A stretch of 64,000 bases of DNA from Deltaproteobacteria bacterium (GCA_020632995.1 JACKEN010000001.1:652001-716000); one strand, 5' to 3'. Counted from the first letter of the stretch, positions 1 to 7,065 are shown. Notes: generated by a model not told the origin, from the letters alone. Made by a program: numbers and translations.

Positions 1-8
1 GAGCTTGC

Positions 9-22
9 GCAACATGGCTTGC
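9..22. repeat. GCAAG-N4-CTTGC-type palindrome, one mismatch
   Basis: The 14-mer GCAACATGGCTTGC matches the window's recurrent interrupted palindrome at nine of ten fixed positions. It lies just beyond the stop codon of the first minus-strand gene. Nothing else is seen in bases 1-22. Confidence 0.4.
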
Positions 23-655
23 CTACTCCAGCCAGAGGCCGCCGGTGGCCTCCAGCCAGTCCGCGATCTCGTCCGCGGCGGTGTTCACGTCGTCGTGGGA
101 GATGTCCACGTGGAGGGTCTGGAGCTGGCTCTCGGCCACCAGCTGGCTCAGCACCGACTGCTCGGTGACGAAGCGGGACAGGTCGTCGTACTGGGCCGGG
201 TTCCCCGAGACCTTCAGCCGCTCGGCCCGCGCGGCGGCGAAGGACTCCGGGGTGCGGTGCACGAAGACGAGGCGGAAGTTCAGGGCGCGAAGGCGCGCCT
301 CGAGGGCGGTGAAGTCATACTCCCGGTGGTTGTAGAGCCGCTGGTGGAGCTTGGTGGAGATGTGGAAGCGATCCACCATCCACGAGTAGTAGCGCTGCAG
401 CTCGAACAGGCGGACCCAGGTGTCGTAGGTCTCGAGCGCCTTCGCCTCTTCGTCGGGCTCGAAGTTGATGAGGCCGCGCCCCCACGGGGTGTTGGTGAAG
501 CCGCACCACTCGCCGGAGATCACCGGGGAGTGGTAGCGGTACTTGCGGGGCCCCACCACCCGGGGGTGCTCGTTCAGGGCGAAGGCCAGGTCGGTCTTGT
601 GGGTGAGCCGGGTGCCCTCGAGGATCACCTTGGGCACCATCTTGCGAAACCCCAT
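23..655 (-). CDS. P-loop nucleotide kinase-like protein with degenerate Walker A
   Basis: A 210-residue soluble protein. Near the N-terminus (residues 12-21) it reads LEGTRLTHKT. This has the layout of the Walker A of small nucleoside/nucleotide kinases (LEG-x3-(G/S)-GKT), but His19 replaces the last glycine before Lys20-Thr21. A basic stretch follows at about residues 35-45, and VFVHRTPES near residue 130 resembles the strand and LID region of such kinases. A thymidylate or deoxynucleoside kinase relationship is inferred from this layout, not proven, and activity is uncertain given the altered loop. The ATG sits 7 bases after a promoter-like TAGCGT, which favours this start. The gene is divergent from pyrE. 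Confidence 0.7.
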   Translation of the reverse strand: MGFRKMVPKVILEGTRLTHKTDLAFALNEHPRVVGPRKYRYHSPVISGEWCGFTNTPWGRGLINFEPDEEAKALETYDTWVRLFELQRYYSWMVDRFHISTKLHQRLYNHREYDFTALEARLRALNFRLVFVHRTPESFAAARAERLKVSGNPAQYDDLSRFVTEQSVLSQLVAESQLQTLHVDISHDDVNTAADEIADWLEATGGLWLE

Positions 656-662
656 GCCGGGG

Positions 663-692
663 ACGCTAGCCCGGCGGGCCGGCGACCTCCAA
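663..692 (-). promoter_or_regulatory. Promoter of the kinase-like gene
   Basis: On the minus strand, TTGGAG (complement of 687-692) and TAGCGT (complement of 663-668) are 18 bases apart and fit a sigma70 -35/-10 pair. Only 7 bases separate the -10 from the ATG at 655, so the transcript would be nearly leaderless. Confidence 0.5.
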
Positions 693-768
693 GGCCTGGT
701 TTTCGCACCCGGGCCGGGCGGGGGAAGGGCTGGACGTGCCGTTTGCCGGCCTGCTAGTGCCTCCCAGC

Positions 769-1368
769 ATGCGGGTAGACGATCTGGGTGAGGCGCGGGG
801 TCAGCTCCTGGAGCTGTTGCGGACCCTCTCGTTCGCGGAGCGCGAGGTGACCCTGGTGTCGGGGCGCAAGTCCAACTTCTACGTGGACTGTAAGCAGGTC
901 ACCTTGCACGCGGCGGGGCACGTGCTCCTCGGGCACCTGCTGTTGGGCGAGATCCACGCCTACCAGGCCCGCACCGGTCGCATCGTGGGCGGGGTGGGGG
1001 GCCTGACCCTGGGGGCCGACCCCATCGCGAGCGCGGTGGCCTACACCTCGGCCCTGAAGGACACCCCGATCCCCGCCTTCATCGTCAGGAAGGAGGCCAA
1101 GGGGCACGGCACCGGCGCCTACCTCGAGGGGATGAGCAACGTCCCCGACGGGGCCGAGGTCTGCGTGGTCGAGGACGTGGTCACCACCGGCGGCTCCGCC
1201 CTGAAGGCGGTGGAGCGGGTGCGGGCGGCGGGCTTCCCGGTGAACCTGGTGCTCGGCATCGTGGACCGCCTCGAGGGTGGCCGCGAGGCGGTGGAGGCGG
1301 CGGGCCTGGAGCTCGTCACCCTCTACACCCGGCGCGACTTCATGCCCGACGAGCGGGTGCGCTCGTGA
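769..1368 (+). CDS. pyrE: Orotate phosphoribosyltransferase
   Basis: A protein of 199 residues that transfers ribose-5-phosphate from PRPP to orotate, giving OMP in pyrimidine synthesis. The PRPP-binding signature VVEDVVTTGGSA lies near residues 132-144, and the N-terminal segment with LVSGRKSNFYVDCK is typical of PyrE. The ATG at 769 is chosen over an upstream in-frame GTG at 736, because family members begin close to the LLRTLSF helix and a -10-like TAGTGC (755-760) lies between the two candidate starts. The stop codon overlaps the start of the following lipoprotein gene, so the two are probably cotranscribed. Two other pyrimidine genes, pyrD and pyrH, lie far downstream in the window and are not linked. 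Confidence 0.93.
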   Translation: MRVDDLGEARGQLLELLRTLSFAEREVTLVSGRKSNFYVDCKQVTLHAAGHVLLGHLLLGEIHAYQARTGRIVGGVGGLTLGADPIASAVAYTSALKDTPIPAFIVRKEAKGHGTGAYLEGMSNVPDGAEVCVVEDVVTTGGSALKAVERVRAAGFPVNLVLGIVDRLEGGREAVEAAGLELVTLYTRRDFMPDERVRS

Positions 1369-1982
1369 GGCGGTGGGCGGCGGCGGGGTTGGTGGCGGTG
1401 GCCCTGGCGGGCTGCGCCCACGAGCGGAAGCTCCGCCTGAACTCCGACCACGTCCTCGGCGCCGACGACTACGAGGAGATCCTCCAGGCCTGGACCCGCT
1501 CGGACGAGGTCTACCACGACCTCGACAGCGTGCTGTTCGCGCACGCCACCTTCCACTCCTCCGAGGTGCGCCGCGCCTTCGGGCTGCGGCACCCGGTGAT
1601 GTACGGCCCGGGGAGCGAGGAGGCGAGCCGCCTGCTCCTCACCGGCCCCGACGCGGAGCTCCACCACGAGTTCTTCTTCTCGGGCGCAACCCACCTTCCG
1701 GAGTGGAACGACTTCGACAAGCCGGACTCCATCTGGCGCATCACCCTGCAGGCCGACGATCGAGAGCCGGTGGAGGCGCAGGTGGAGCGCATCAAGACCA
1801 ACGCCAACCTGCGGGTCATCTACCCGTACATCACCGACTACGCGAAGACGTACCGCTTGCGGTTCCCGCTCACCACCCCGGAGGGCGACCCGGTCCTGAC
1901 CCCGCGGACCCGCGTGATGCACCTCACCATCACCAGCGCCCTCGGCACCGCCCACATGGCCTGGGTGCTCACGCCGTCGTAG
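1365..1982 (+). CDS. Lipoprotein of unknown function
   Basis: A protein of 205 residues starting at a GTG that overlaps the pyrE stop by 4 bases, a sign of translational coupling. The N-terminus is a lipoprotein signal peptide ending in the lipobox LAGC at about residues 15-18. After processing it would be anchored in the inner or outer membrane. The mature part is mixed alpha/beta in appearance, rich in aromatic and charged residues, and ends in a strand-rich segment (RVMHLTITSALG). No known domain is recognised. Its context after pyrE says nothing clear about its job. Confidence 0.8.
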   Translation: MRRWAAAGLVAVALAGCAHERKLRLNSDHVLGADDYEEILQAWTRSDEVYHDLDSVLFAHATFHSSEVRRAFGLRHPVMYGPGSEEASRLLLTGPDAELHHEFFFSGATHLPEWNDFDKPDSIWRITLQADDREPVEAQVERIKTNANLRVIYPYITDYAKTYRLRFPLTTPEGDPVLTPRTRVMHLTITSALGTAHMAWVLTPS

Positions 1983-1992
1983 CGCTCGTGTC

Positions 1993-2025
1993 TTTTTCAC
2001 CGCTCCCCGCGCGCCTCGCCCCGTA
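1993..2025 (+). promoter_or_regulatory. ECF-type promoter, copy 1
   Basis: TTTTT (1993-1997), CCGCTCCC (2000-2007), exactly 11 bases, then CCCCGTA (2019-2025). The same arrangement occurs upstream of the broken kinase and of the ECF sigma gene. The spacing and the CGTA core fit an ECF sigma -35/-10 pair. Transcription would start near 2033, about 40 bases before the Asp-repeat lipoprotein's ATG. Confidence 0.6.
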
Positions 2026-2074
2026 TGGCCCCTCAACCGGGCGCGGATGGCGCCTGAGGAAAGGGAACAAGATC

Positions 2075-2737
2075 ATGAAGCACCAGAATCTATCGGGTCT
2101 CCTCTTCGTGGGCCTCCTGGCCGCCTGCGGCAGCGGCGCCGACGTCCAGGGGGGCGCGGCCCAGCTCACGGGCTCGGGTTACGCCTGCATGGCGGACGCC
2201 GACTGCCCGGCGGGCGAGGAGTGCGACGACGGCCTCTGCCGGACCCACCACGACACCGGGAGCGGCGCGGCGTGCACGGCGGACTCGGACTGCGCCGGGG
2301 GCGAGGAGTGCGAGCACGGCGCGTGTCAGGCCCACGGCGGCAACCGTGGGGGCGACGATGACGCCACCGACGACCATGGCCGGGGCGGCGATGACGACGG
2401 CACCGACGACCACGGCCGGGGTGGCGACGATGACGGCACCGACGACCACGGTCAGGGTGGCGACGACGACGGCACCGACGACCACGGTCAGGGTGGCGAC
2501 GACGACGGCCAGGCCTGCGACGACGATGGCGCGGGCACCGGGAGCGGCGCGGCCTGCACGGTGGACGCGGACTGCGCCGGCGGCGAGGAGTGTGACGACG
2601 GCGCCTGCCAGGCCCACGGCGGCGGCGGCGCGGGCACCGGGAGCGGCGCGGCGTGCACGGTGGACGCGGACTGCGCGGGGGGCGAGGAGTGTGACGACGG
2701 CGTCTGCCAGGCCCACGGCGGTCACGGGCGCGGCTGA
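2075..2737 (+). CDS. Lipoprotein with Cys modules and Asp-rich tandem repeats
   Basis: A protein of 220 residues. The N-terminal signal peptide ends in LLAAC, a good lipobox, so it is a surface or periplasmic lipoprotein. Two Cys modules of the form C-x3-D-x-D-C-x2-G-E-E-C (residues about 34-90) are followed by about four and a half copies of a 12-residue Asp-rich unit (GGDDDGTDDHGR/Q), then two more nearly identical Cys modules. The Asp repeats look like a divalent-cation-binding or flexible acidic region, which is inference. The ATG at 2075 is the only in-frame start that leaves a complete signal peptide. Transcription probably comes from the ECF-type promoter at 1993-2025, linking it to the sigma operon at 4.1 kb. 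Confidence 0.85.
   Translation: MKHQNLSGLLFVGLLAACGSGADVQGGAAQLTGSGYACMADADCPAGEECDDGLCRTHHDTGSGAACTADSDCAGGEECEHGACQAHGGNRGGDDDATDDHGRGGDDDGTDDHGRGGDDDGTDDHGQGGDDDGTDDHGQGGDDDGQACDDDGAGTGSGAACTVDADCAGGEECDDGACQAHGGGGAGTGSGAACTVDADCAGGEECDDGVCQAHGGHGRG
2348..2506 (+). repeat. 36-bp tandem repeat encoding Asp-rich units
   Basis: Units at 2348-2383, 2384-2419, 2420-2455 and 2456-2491, plus a partial unit to 2506. Each encodes GGDDD(A/G)TDDHG(R/Q). The unit length is a multiple of three, so copy-number changes keep the frame. Confidence 0.9.
2531..2720 (+). repeat. Duplicated Cys-module segment, about 100 bp
   Basis: Two nearly identical segments, each starting at the codons for GTGSGAAC and running through the Cys module to AHGG. 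They encode successive Cys modules and indicate a recent in-frame duplication. Confidence 0.8.
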
Positions 2738-2772
2738 GCCGAGCGGGCCCAGGTGGTAGTAGAGTAGGGCAG

Positions 2773-3645
2773 ATGCGGCACGTCCCCCTCAGCGCGGCGA
2801 CCCTGGTGTGCGTCCTCCTGGCCGGCACGGGGTGCGATCCCGAGCTCTCTCGGGTGGACGGCGCGCTGCGCATCGACGTCGAGGGGCTCCCGCTCGACGT
2901 GGACAACCTCACCTTCACGCTGACCCAGGGGAGCGCGAGCACCGAGCTTCGGAGCACCGCCGCGGGCGGGGTCGGGGCCCTCCTGGTGGAGACCATCCCG
3001 GCTGGCGGCGTCACCATCGACGTCATCGCGCTCAAGGGCACGACGGAGGTCGATCGGCGCACCGCGGACGCCACGGTGGTGGCGGGCGTCGAGTCGCGGG
3101 TGGTGGTCTCCTTCGGTGCGGGGCTCGACGGGGGCGTGTCCGACGGCGGGGTCACCGACTCCGGGGTGCCCGCGCCGTACGAGGCCCAGGTGACCTTCAC
3201 GGTGGCCGGCATCAACCAGGCCGACGTGGGCGGCGGCAACCGCCTGACGGTGGACTTCCCCGCCTCCAGCGCCCAGTTTGCAACCTATCTTACGAACGCG
3301 CGGGCGGGCCTGGGCCGGGATCCGGAGTCCTTCGAGGTGCTGGAGGCCACGGTGACCGCGCCCACCCTCAACGGCCTCACCGACCTGCGCGATCTCTTCG
3401 TCTCCGTCACCGCGACCTTCGAGGCGGCGGCGGGTGAGACCGGGGTCGAGATCGGGACCGGCACCCCCACCGCTACCGGCGCCACCCTGGTGATCAACGG
3501 GACCCACGTCGCCGGCCTCGCGGCCCTCGAGACCGACATGCTCGCGAACACCTTCTCGGTGCGCCTGCGGGGCGACTTCCCGAGCCCGCCCGCGCCCGCG
3601 TTCACCGCCCAGCTGGTCTTCGCCGCCACCATCCGCGCCCGCTGA
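2773..3645 (+). CDS. Predicted lipoprotein, unknown function
   Basis: A protein of 290 residues with an N-terminal hydrophobic segment ending LLAGTGC, a somewhat atypical lipobox with Gly at -3. A short stretch GVSDGGVTDSGV near residues 118-130 separates two beta-rich halves. The N-terminal half resembles a carboxypeptidase-like or Ig-like strand domain, and the C-terminal half (VTFTVAGINQADVGGGNRL onward) is also strand-rich. No family is recognised. It lies 35 bases after the Asp-repeat lipoprotein and has its own -10-like TAGAGT at 2760-2765, 7 bases from the ATG, so it may be read both from that and by read-through. Confidence 0.8.
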   Translation: MRHVPLSAATLVCVLLAGTGCDPELSRVDGALRIDVEGLPLDVDNLTFTLTQGSASTELRSTAAGGVGALLVETIPAGGVTIDVIALKGTTEVDRRTADATVVAGVESRVVVSFGAGLDGGVSDGGVTDSGVPAPYEAQVTFTVAGINQADVGGGNRLTVDFPASSAQFATYLTNARAGLGRDPESFEVLEATVTAPTLNGLTDLRDLFVSVTATFEAAAGETGVEIGTGTPTATGATLVINGTHVAGLAALETDMLANTFSVRLRGDFPSPPAPAFTAQLVFAATIRAR

Positions 3646-3649
3646 GCCC

Positions 3650-3681
3650 TTTTTGCCGCTCCCGCGGAGGCCGGCCCCGTA
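3650..3681 (+). promoter_or_regulatory. ECF-type promoter, copy 2
   Basis: TTTTT (3650-3654), CCGCTCCC (3656-3663), 11 bases, CCCCGTA (3675-3681). It has the same internal spacing as copies 1 and 3. The GTG of the broken kinase begins 10 bases later, close to the expected transcription start. Confidence 0.6.
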
Positions 3682-3690
3682 CGGGACCTC

Positions 3691-4055
3691 GTGAGCCCGC
3701 GGCCCGATGACCCCGTCGTCCCCCGCCTCGAGCCTGCGCCCGAGCCGCTCTCGGGCCGGGTCATGGGCGGCTACCTGGTGCTGGACTGGCTCGGGTCGGG
3801 CGCCGGGGCGCAGGTGTACCGGGCTCGGGACCTGCGCACGGATCGCCTGGTGGCCCTGAAGACCACCGGGCCCGAGCTCCTGCGTACCTGGTCATGGAGC
3901 TGGTGGAGGGCGGGTCGCCCGTCCCGACCCTCGAGGCCTTCGATGGGCTCGGGCCGCTGGTCAAGGTGCTGGCCAAGGCGCCCGAGGACCAGCCGCACCC
4001 GGTGGCGGTGGCCCGGCGCCTGGCCGCGGTCTCGGGCGCGTCGATTCGGGCGTGA
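3691..4055 (+). pseudogene. Remnant of a Ser/Thr protein kinase
   Basis: From the GTG at 3691 the first frame encodes a kinase N-lobe: LDWLGSGAGAQVYRARD (a glycine-loop equivalent) and then VALKTT with the ATP-binding lysine. At about 3885 the kinase-like reading switches frame and resumes as YLVMELVEGG, the hinge strand. The roughly 30 residues normally between VALK and the hinge are missing. The second frame stops at 4055 without HRD, DFG or any C-lobe. Internal deletion, frameshift and truncation together argue for a dead gene. An intact ECF-type promoter precedes it, so the locus may still be transcribed into the sigma operon. Confidence 0.75.
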
Positions 4056-4059
4056 TCGC

Positions 4060-4091
4060 TTTTTTCCGCTCCCGGCGCGACTTGTCCCGTA
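4060..4091 (+). promoter_or_regulatory. ECF-type promoter, copy 3 (autoregulatory)
   Basis: T6 tract (4060-4065), CCGCTCCC (4066-4073), 11 bases, TCCCGTA (4085-4091). It is directly upstream of the sigma gene. The expected start of transcription near 4099 would lie downstream of the GTG at 4093, which favours the GTG at 4102 as the true start. Confidence 0.65.
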
Positions 4092-4101
4092 AGTGGTCGC
4101 A

Positions 4102-4842
4102 GTGGGCACTGAGACGACAGACCCCGCGCGCGGCCCGGGCCGGCCCGGGGGACCCGCCGCGCTGGAGGAGGACCGGGCGCTCCTCGATGGCTTCCGCGCC
4201 GGGCGCCCCGCCGCCCTGCAGGAGGTCTACCACCGCTACGGCCCCGACCTGGCCCGCTACCTGCGGCACGGGTTCTCGTTCTCGAGCGGCGGGCGGGCCT
4301 GCCGCTACAACGGGGCGCGCTCCACCTTCGACCTCGAGGACAAGCTCCACGACGCCTTCGCCCGGGCCTTCTCGGAGCGCGCTCGCCTGGGCTACGACGG
4401 GATCTCGCCCTACGGGCAGTACCTGCGGACCATCGCCCGGAACCTGATCATCGACGACTTCAGGAAGAAGGAGCACGCGCTGGTGGACTACAGCTTCCAG
4501 GACGTGCCGGAGCCGGCGGGGACCGACGCGGGCGCCTACGACTTCGTGCCCCGCGCGACCCCGAGCCCCGAGCAGTCGGCCGAGCAGGCGCAGCTGCAGG
4601 CGCTGGTGGTGCGCTTCATCGAGGGGCTCTCGGCGCGGGAGCGCACCATCTACCAGCTCCGCTTCGAGCAGCGGCTCGAGCACAAGGACATCACCGAGCA
4701 GACCGGGCTCTCGCCGGCCCGGGTGAAGACCTCGGAGGAGCGGATCCGGGTCCGCTTCTTCAAGTTCATGCGGAAGAACGGCTACTTCGTAGGCTACGAG
4801 CAGCGAAAGGGAGGGTGGCTCTCGGCGCTGAGGGCCTCCTGA
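4102..4842 (+). CDS. ECF-family RNA polymerase sigma factor
   Basis: A protein of 246 residues. Region 2 spans EVYHRYGPDLARYL, the DLEDKLHDAFARAF helix and YLRTIARNLIIDDFRKK (about residues 38-128), and binds core polymerase and the -10. Region 4 is a helix-turn-helix, LSARERTIYQLRF through LSPARVKTSEERIR (about residues 177-220), for -35 recognition. Start 4102 is preferred over the in-frame GTG at 4093 because of the promoter position. It heads an operon with a zinc-motif anti-sigma 10 bases downstream and a caspase-like protein. Release from that anti-sigma would let it transcribe its own promoter and the two copies upstream, as inferred from their identity. Confidence 0.88.
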   Translation: MGTETTDPARGPGRPGGPAALEEDRALLDGFRAGRPAALQEVYHRYGPDLARYLRHGFSFSSGGRACRYNGARSTFDLEDKLHDAFARAFSERARLGYDGISPYGQYLRTIARNLIIDDFRKKEHALVDYSFQDVPEPAGTDAGAYDFVPRATPSPEQSAEQAQLQALVVRFIEGLSARERTIYQLRFEQRLEHKDITEQTGLSPARVKTSEERIRVRFFKFMRKNGYFVGYEQRKGGWLSALRAS

Positions 4843-4852
4843 GGGGAACGTC

Positions 4853-5602
4853 ATGGAGACGGAAAGCCACGCGACATTCGAGCAGATCGAGGCCCTCTAC
4901 CTGGGCCGCCTGGGCGGCAGGAACGGCGAGCAGGTCCGCGCGCACCTGCGGCGCTGCGGGCAGTGCGACGCGGCGTACGAGCGCCTCGCGGGCCTGGACG
5001 CGGCCCTGTACCACGCAGGCGAGGACCTCAGCCCGGCCAGCCTCCAGCGGGTGGGCGCGCGCCTGTTCGACGCCCCCCCGCCCGCGCCCGCGCCCGCCCG
5101 GTGGCCTTCCCGGGTGGCTGGGCTCGCGGCGGCGGCGGGGCTCGCGGTGACCCTCTTCGCGGTGGTCCCGCGCGGGCAAGGCGACTTTCGCGCCCGGGGC
5201 GGGGAGGTCGCGGTCTCGCCGGAGGTCGGCCTCCGCGCCCTGAGGGTGCGCGGCGGCCCCGGCGGCGCGCTGGACATCTCCGACGCCACGCAGGCTGGCC
5301 TGCAGAGCTCGGATCGGCTCAAGCTCATGTACACCAACGGGGCGGCCTACACGCGCCTGTCCGTCTACGCGGTGGGGAGCTCGGTGCAGGCGCTCGCGAC
5401 CGACGTGGCGCTCGAGGCCGGCGTCGACCGCAAGGTGCCTGGCACCTTCAGCGTGGAGGCGCTCCCGCCCGGCACCACCCGCCTGGTCGCGGTCTTCCAC
5501 CGCGGCGCGGCCCCGCCCCCCGCGCCGGACGCGGTGTCCGAGGACGGGCCGGAGCGCGCCACCCGGGTGCTGCCGCTGGTGGTGGAAGGGGCGGCGCAGT
5601 GA
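4853..5602 (+). CDS. Membrane-anchored ZAS-type anti-sigma factor
   Basis: A protein of 249 residues. The N-terminal cytoplasmic domain has the zinc anti-sigma signature H31-x3-C35-x2-C38. A Pro/Ala linker leads to one transmembrane helix at about residues 88-105 (VAGLAAAAGLAVTLFAVV), followed by a strand-rich periplasmic domain of about 140 residues. This is the standard layout of anti-sigma factors that hold a cognate ECF sigma at the membrane and sense envelope signals. Its position right after the sigma gene supports the pairing. The periplasmic domain is not recognised. The stop overlaps the next gene's GTG by 4 bases, so the caspase-like protein is translationally coupled to it. Confidence 0.87.
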   Translation: METESHATFEQIEALYLGRLGGRNGEQVRAHLRRCGQCDAAYERLAGLDAALYHAGEDLSPASLQRVGARLFDAPPPAPAPARWPSRVAGLAAAAGLAVTLFAVVPRGQGDFRARGGEVAVSPEVGLRALRVRGGPGGALDISDATQAGLQSSDRLKLMYTNGAAYTRLSVYAVGSSVQALATDVALEAGVDRKVPGTFSVEALPPGTTRLVAVFHRGAAPPPAPDAVSEDGPERATRVLPLVVEGAAQ

Positions 5603-7065
5603 GCGTCGCAGTGTTGGCCGCGTTGCTCCTCGGGGCGCCGGAGCCGGCCGCCGAGTCGTACGCCCTGATCATCGCCAACAATCAGAGCTTCGAGTCGGTG
5701 TTGGCGCCCCTGACCTACGCGGACGACGACGGGGCGCGCTACCACGAGCTCCTCGCCCTCGTGGCCCGCCGGGTCGAGGTGCTCACGGTGCTGGACGAAG
5801 GCAGCCAGCGCCTCTACCCCGCCACCGCGGCGGTGGCCCGGCCACCGAGCGGGGCCGAGCTGACCCGGGCCCTGGACGCCCTGTTCGCGGACATGGAGGC
5901 CGCGAACCGGCGCGGGGTCCGCACCACCTTCTACTTCGTCTACGTGGGGCACGGCTCGGTGGAGGCGGGCGGGCAGGGCGCGATGCACCTGTTGGACCGC
6001 CGCTTCACCCGCGCCGACGTCTTCCACGACGTCATCGCGCGGTCCCCCGCGACGGTGAACCACCTGATCATCGACGCGTGCAACTCCTACCTGCTCGTGG
6101 CGAAGCGAGGTGCAGGCGAGGTTGACGACGCGGTGGACGCGGCGGTCGACCGCTTCGTCGAGGAGGAGAACCTGGACCGCTACCCCAACACCGGCATCGT
6201 GGTGGCCACCTCGCGGGCCGCCGACGTGCACGAGTGGTCCGAGTTCCAGGCCGGGGTCTTCAGCCACGAGGTCCGCTCCGCCCTCGTGGGCGGCGCCGAC
6301 GTCGACGGCGACGGCGCGGTGACCTACGGCGAGGTGCGGGCCTTCCTGGGCGCGGCGAACCAGGCGGTGCAGGATCCCCGGGCCCGGCTGGAGCCCTACG
6401 TGCGCCCGCCCCGCATCCGGGTGGTGGAGCCGCTCTTCGACGGCCGCGCCGCGCCCCGACACCTGGTGGTGCCGCCGGAGCTCGCGGGCCGCTACTACCT
6501 CGAGGACTCGCGCGGGGTGCGCTTCGCCGACGTGAACATGGGGCGGGGCAGCGCGGTGCGTTTCACGCTGCTGCCGGAGCGCGGCTACTACCTGCGGGGC
6601 GAGGGGCTGGAGCGCCGGATCCCGGCCGACGCGGTGGCGGAGCTCGACGCGCGGAGCCTGGAGGCGACGGCGGAGCCCTTCCGCCGGCGCGGAGCGGAGG
6701 ACGAGAGCTTTCGCCGCTTCCTCTTCGCCACCCCCTTCAACCGGGCCTACTTCGACGGCTTCGCGGCCAGCCCGATCTACCGCCCCGGAGTGAAGGTCGT
6801 CTTGCGCGACGGCGAGGTCCCGACTGGCAAGGTCGTGGCGCTGTCGCTCGGCGGGGCGAGCGTGGCCGCCCTCGCCGCCGCGGTCGGCTTCGCGGTGTCG
6901 GCCGGCCAAGCGCGGAGCGCGTACGACGAGTACATCGGCAGTCAGGCCGAGCGCGATCGCCTGGGTGAGCAGGCGTCCTCTCGCGCGACCTGGGCCAACG
7001 TCTTCTTCGGCACGAGCGCGGCGTTGGCGGTGGGCGCGGCGGTGACCTGGTTCGTCTGGGACTGA
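5599..7065 (+). CDS. Caspase-like (C14) peptidase with EF-hand loop and membrane tail
   Basis: A protein of 488 residues. A short hydrophobic N-terminus (residues 2-18) looks like a signal peptide. The caspase fold follows: SYALIIANN (strand 1), the catalytic His in YVGHGS (His118), and the catalytic Cys in IIDACNSY (Cys161). Residues 234-245 (DVDGDGAVTYGE) form a textbook EF-hand loop with Asp at positions 1, 3 and 5, Gly at 6 and Glu at 12. The C-terminus has two predicted membrane helices (about residues 413-434 and 464-486). It is therefore likely a membrane-tethered, possibly Ca2+-responsive, periplasmic peptidase. The GTG start is fixed by its overlap with the anti-sigma stop. Substrate unknown. 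Both catalytic residues are present. Confidence 0.87.
   Translation: MSVAVLAALLLGAPEPAAESYALIIANNQSFESVLAPLTYADDDGARYHELLALVARRVEVLTVLDEGSQRLYPATAAVARPPSGAELTRALDALFADMEAANRRGVRTTFYFVYVGHGSVEAGGQGAMHLLDRRFTRADVFHDVIARSPATVNHLIIDACNSYLLVAKRGAGEVDDAVDAAVDRFVEEENLDRYPNTGIVVATSRAADVHEWSEFQAGVFSHEVRSALVGGADVDGDGAVTYGEVRAFLGAANQAVQDPRARLEPYVRPPRIRVVEPLFDGRAAPRHLVVPPELAGRYYLEDSRGVRFADVNMGRGSAVRFTLLPERGYYLRGEGLERRIPADAVAELDARSLEATAEPFRRRGAEDESFRRFLFATPFNRAYFDGFAASPIYRPGVKVVLRDGEVPTGKVVALSLGGASVAALAAAVGFAVSAGQARSAYDEYIGSQAERDRLGEQASSRATWANVFFGTSAALAVGAAVTWFVWD
6298..6333 (+). other. EF-hand calcium-binding loop coding segment
   Basis: Encodes the 12-residue loop with D1, D3, D5, G6, V8 and E12 inside the caspase-like protein. 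All canonical ligand positions are filled. Only one loop is evident, so pairing with a second, divergent hand is uncertain. Confidence 0.75.

Noticed and set aside
1277..2074. Long frame joining the pyrE end, the lipoprotein gene and the Asp-repeat lipoprotein
   Set aside because: The part before 2075 is a shadow of the lipoprotein gene in another frame. The signal peptide at 2075 fixes the true start.
2348..2506. CRISPR-like periodicity in the 36-bp repeats
   Set aside because: Units are directly adjacent with no spacers and encode a clean protein repeat in one frame.
5365..6909. Long antisense ORF (514 codons) across the caspase-like gene
   Set aside because: Composition is that of a shadow frame (Arg/Gly/Pro/His-rich, no domain), and the real gene on the plus strand has clear catalytic motifs.
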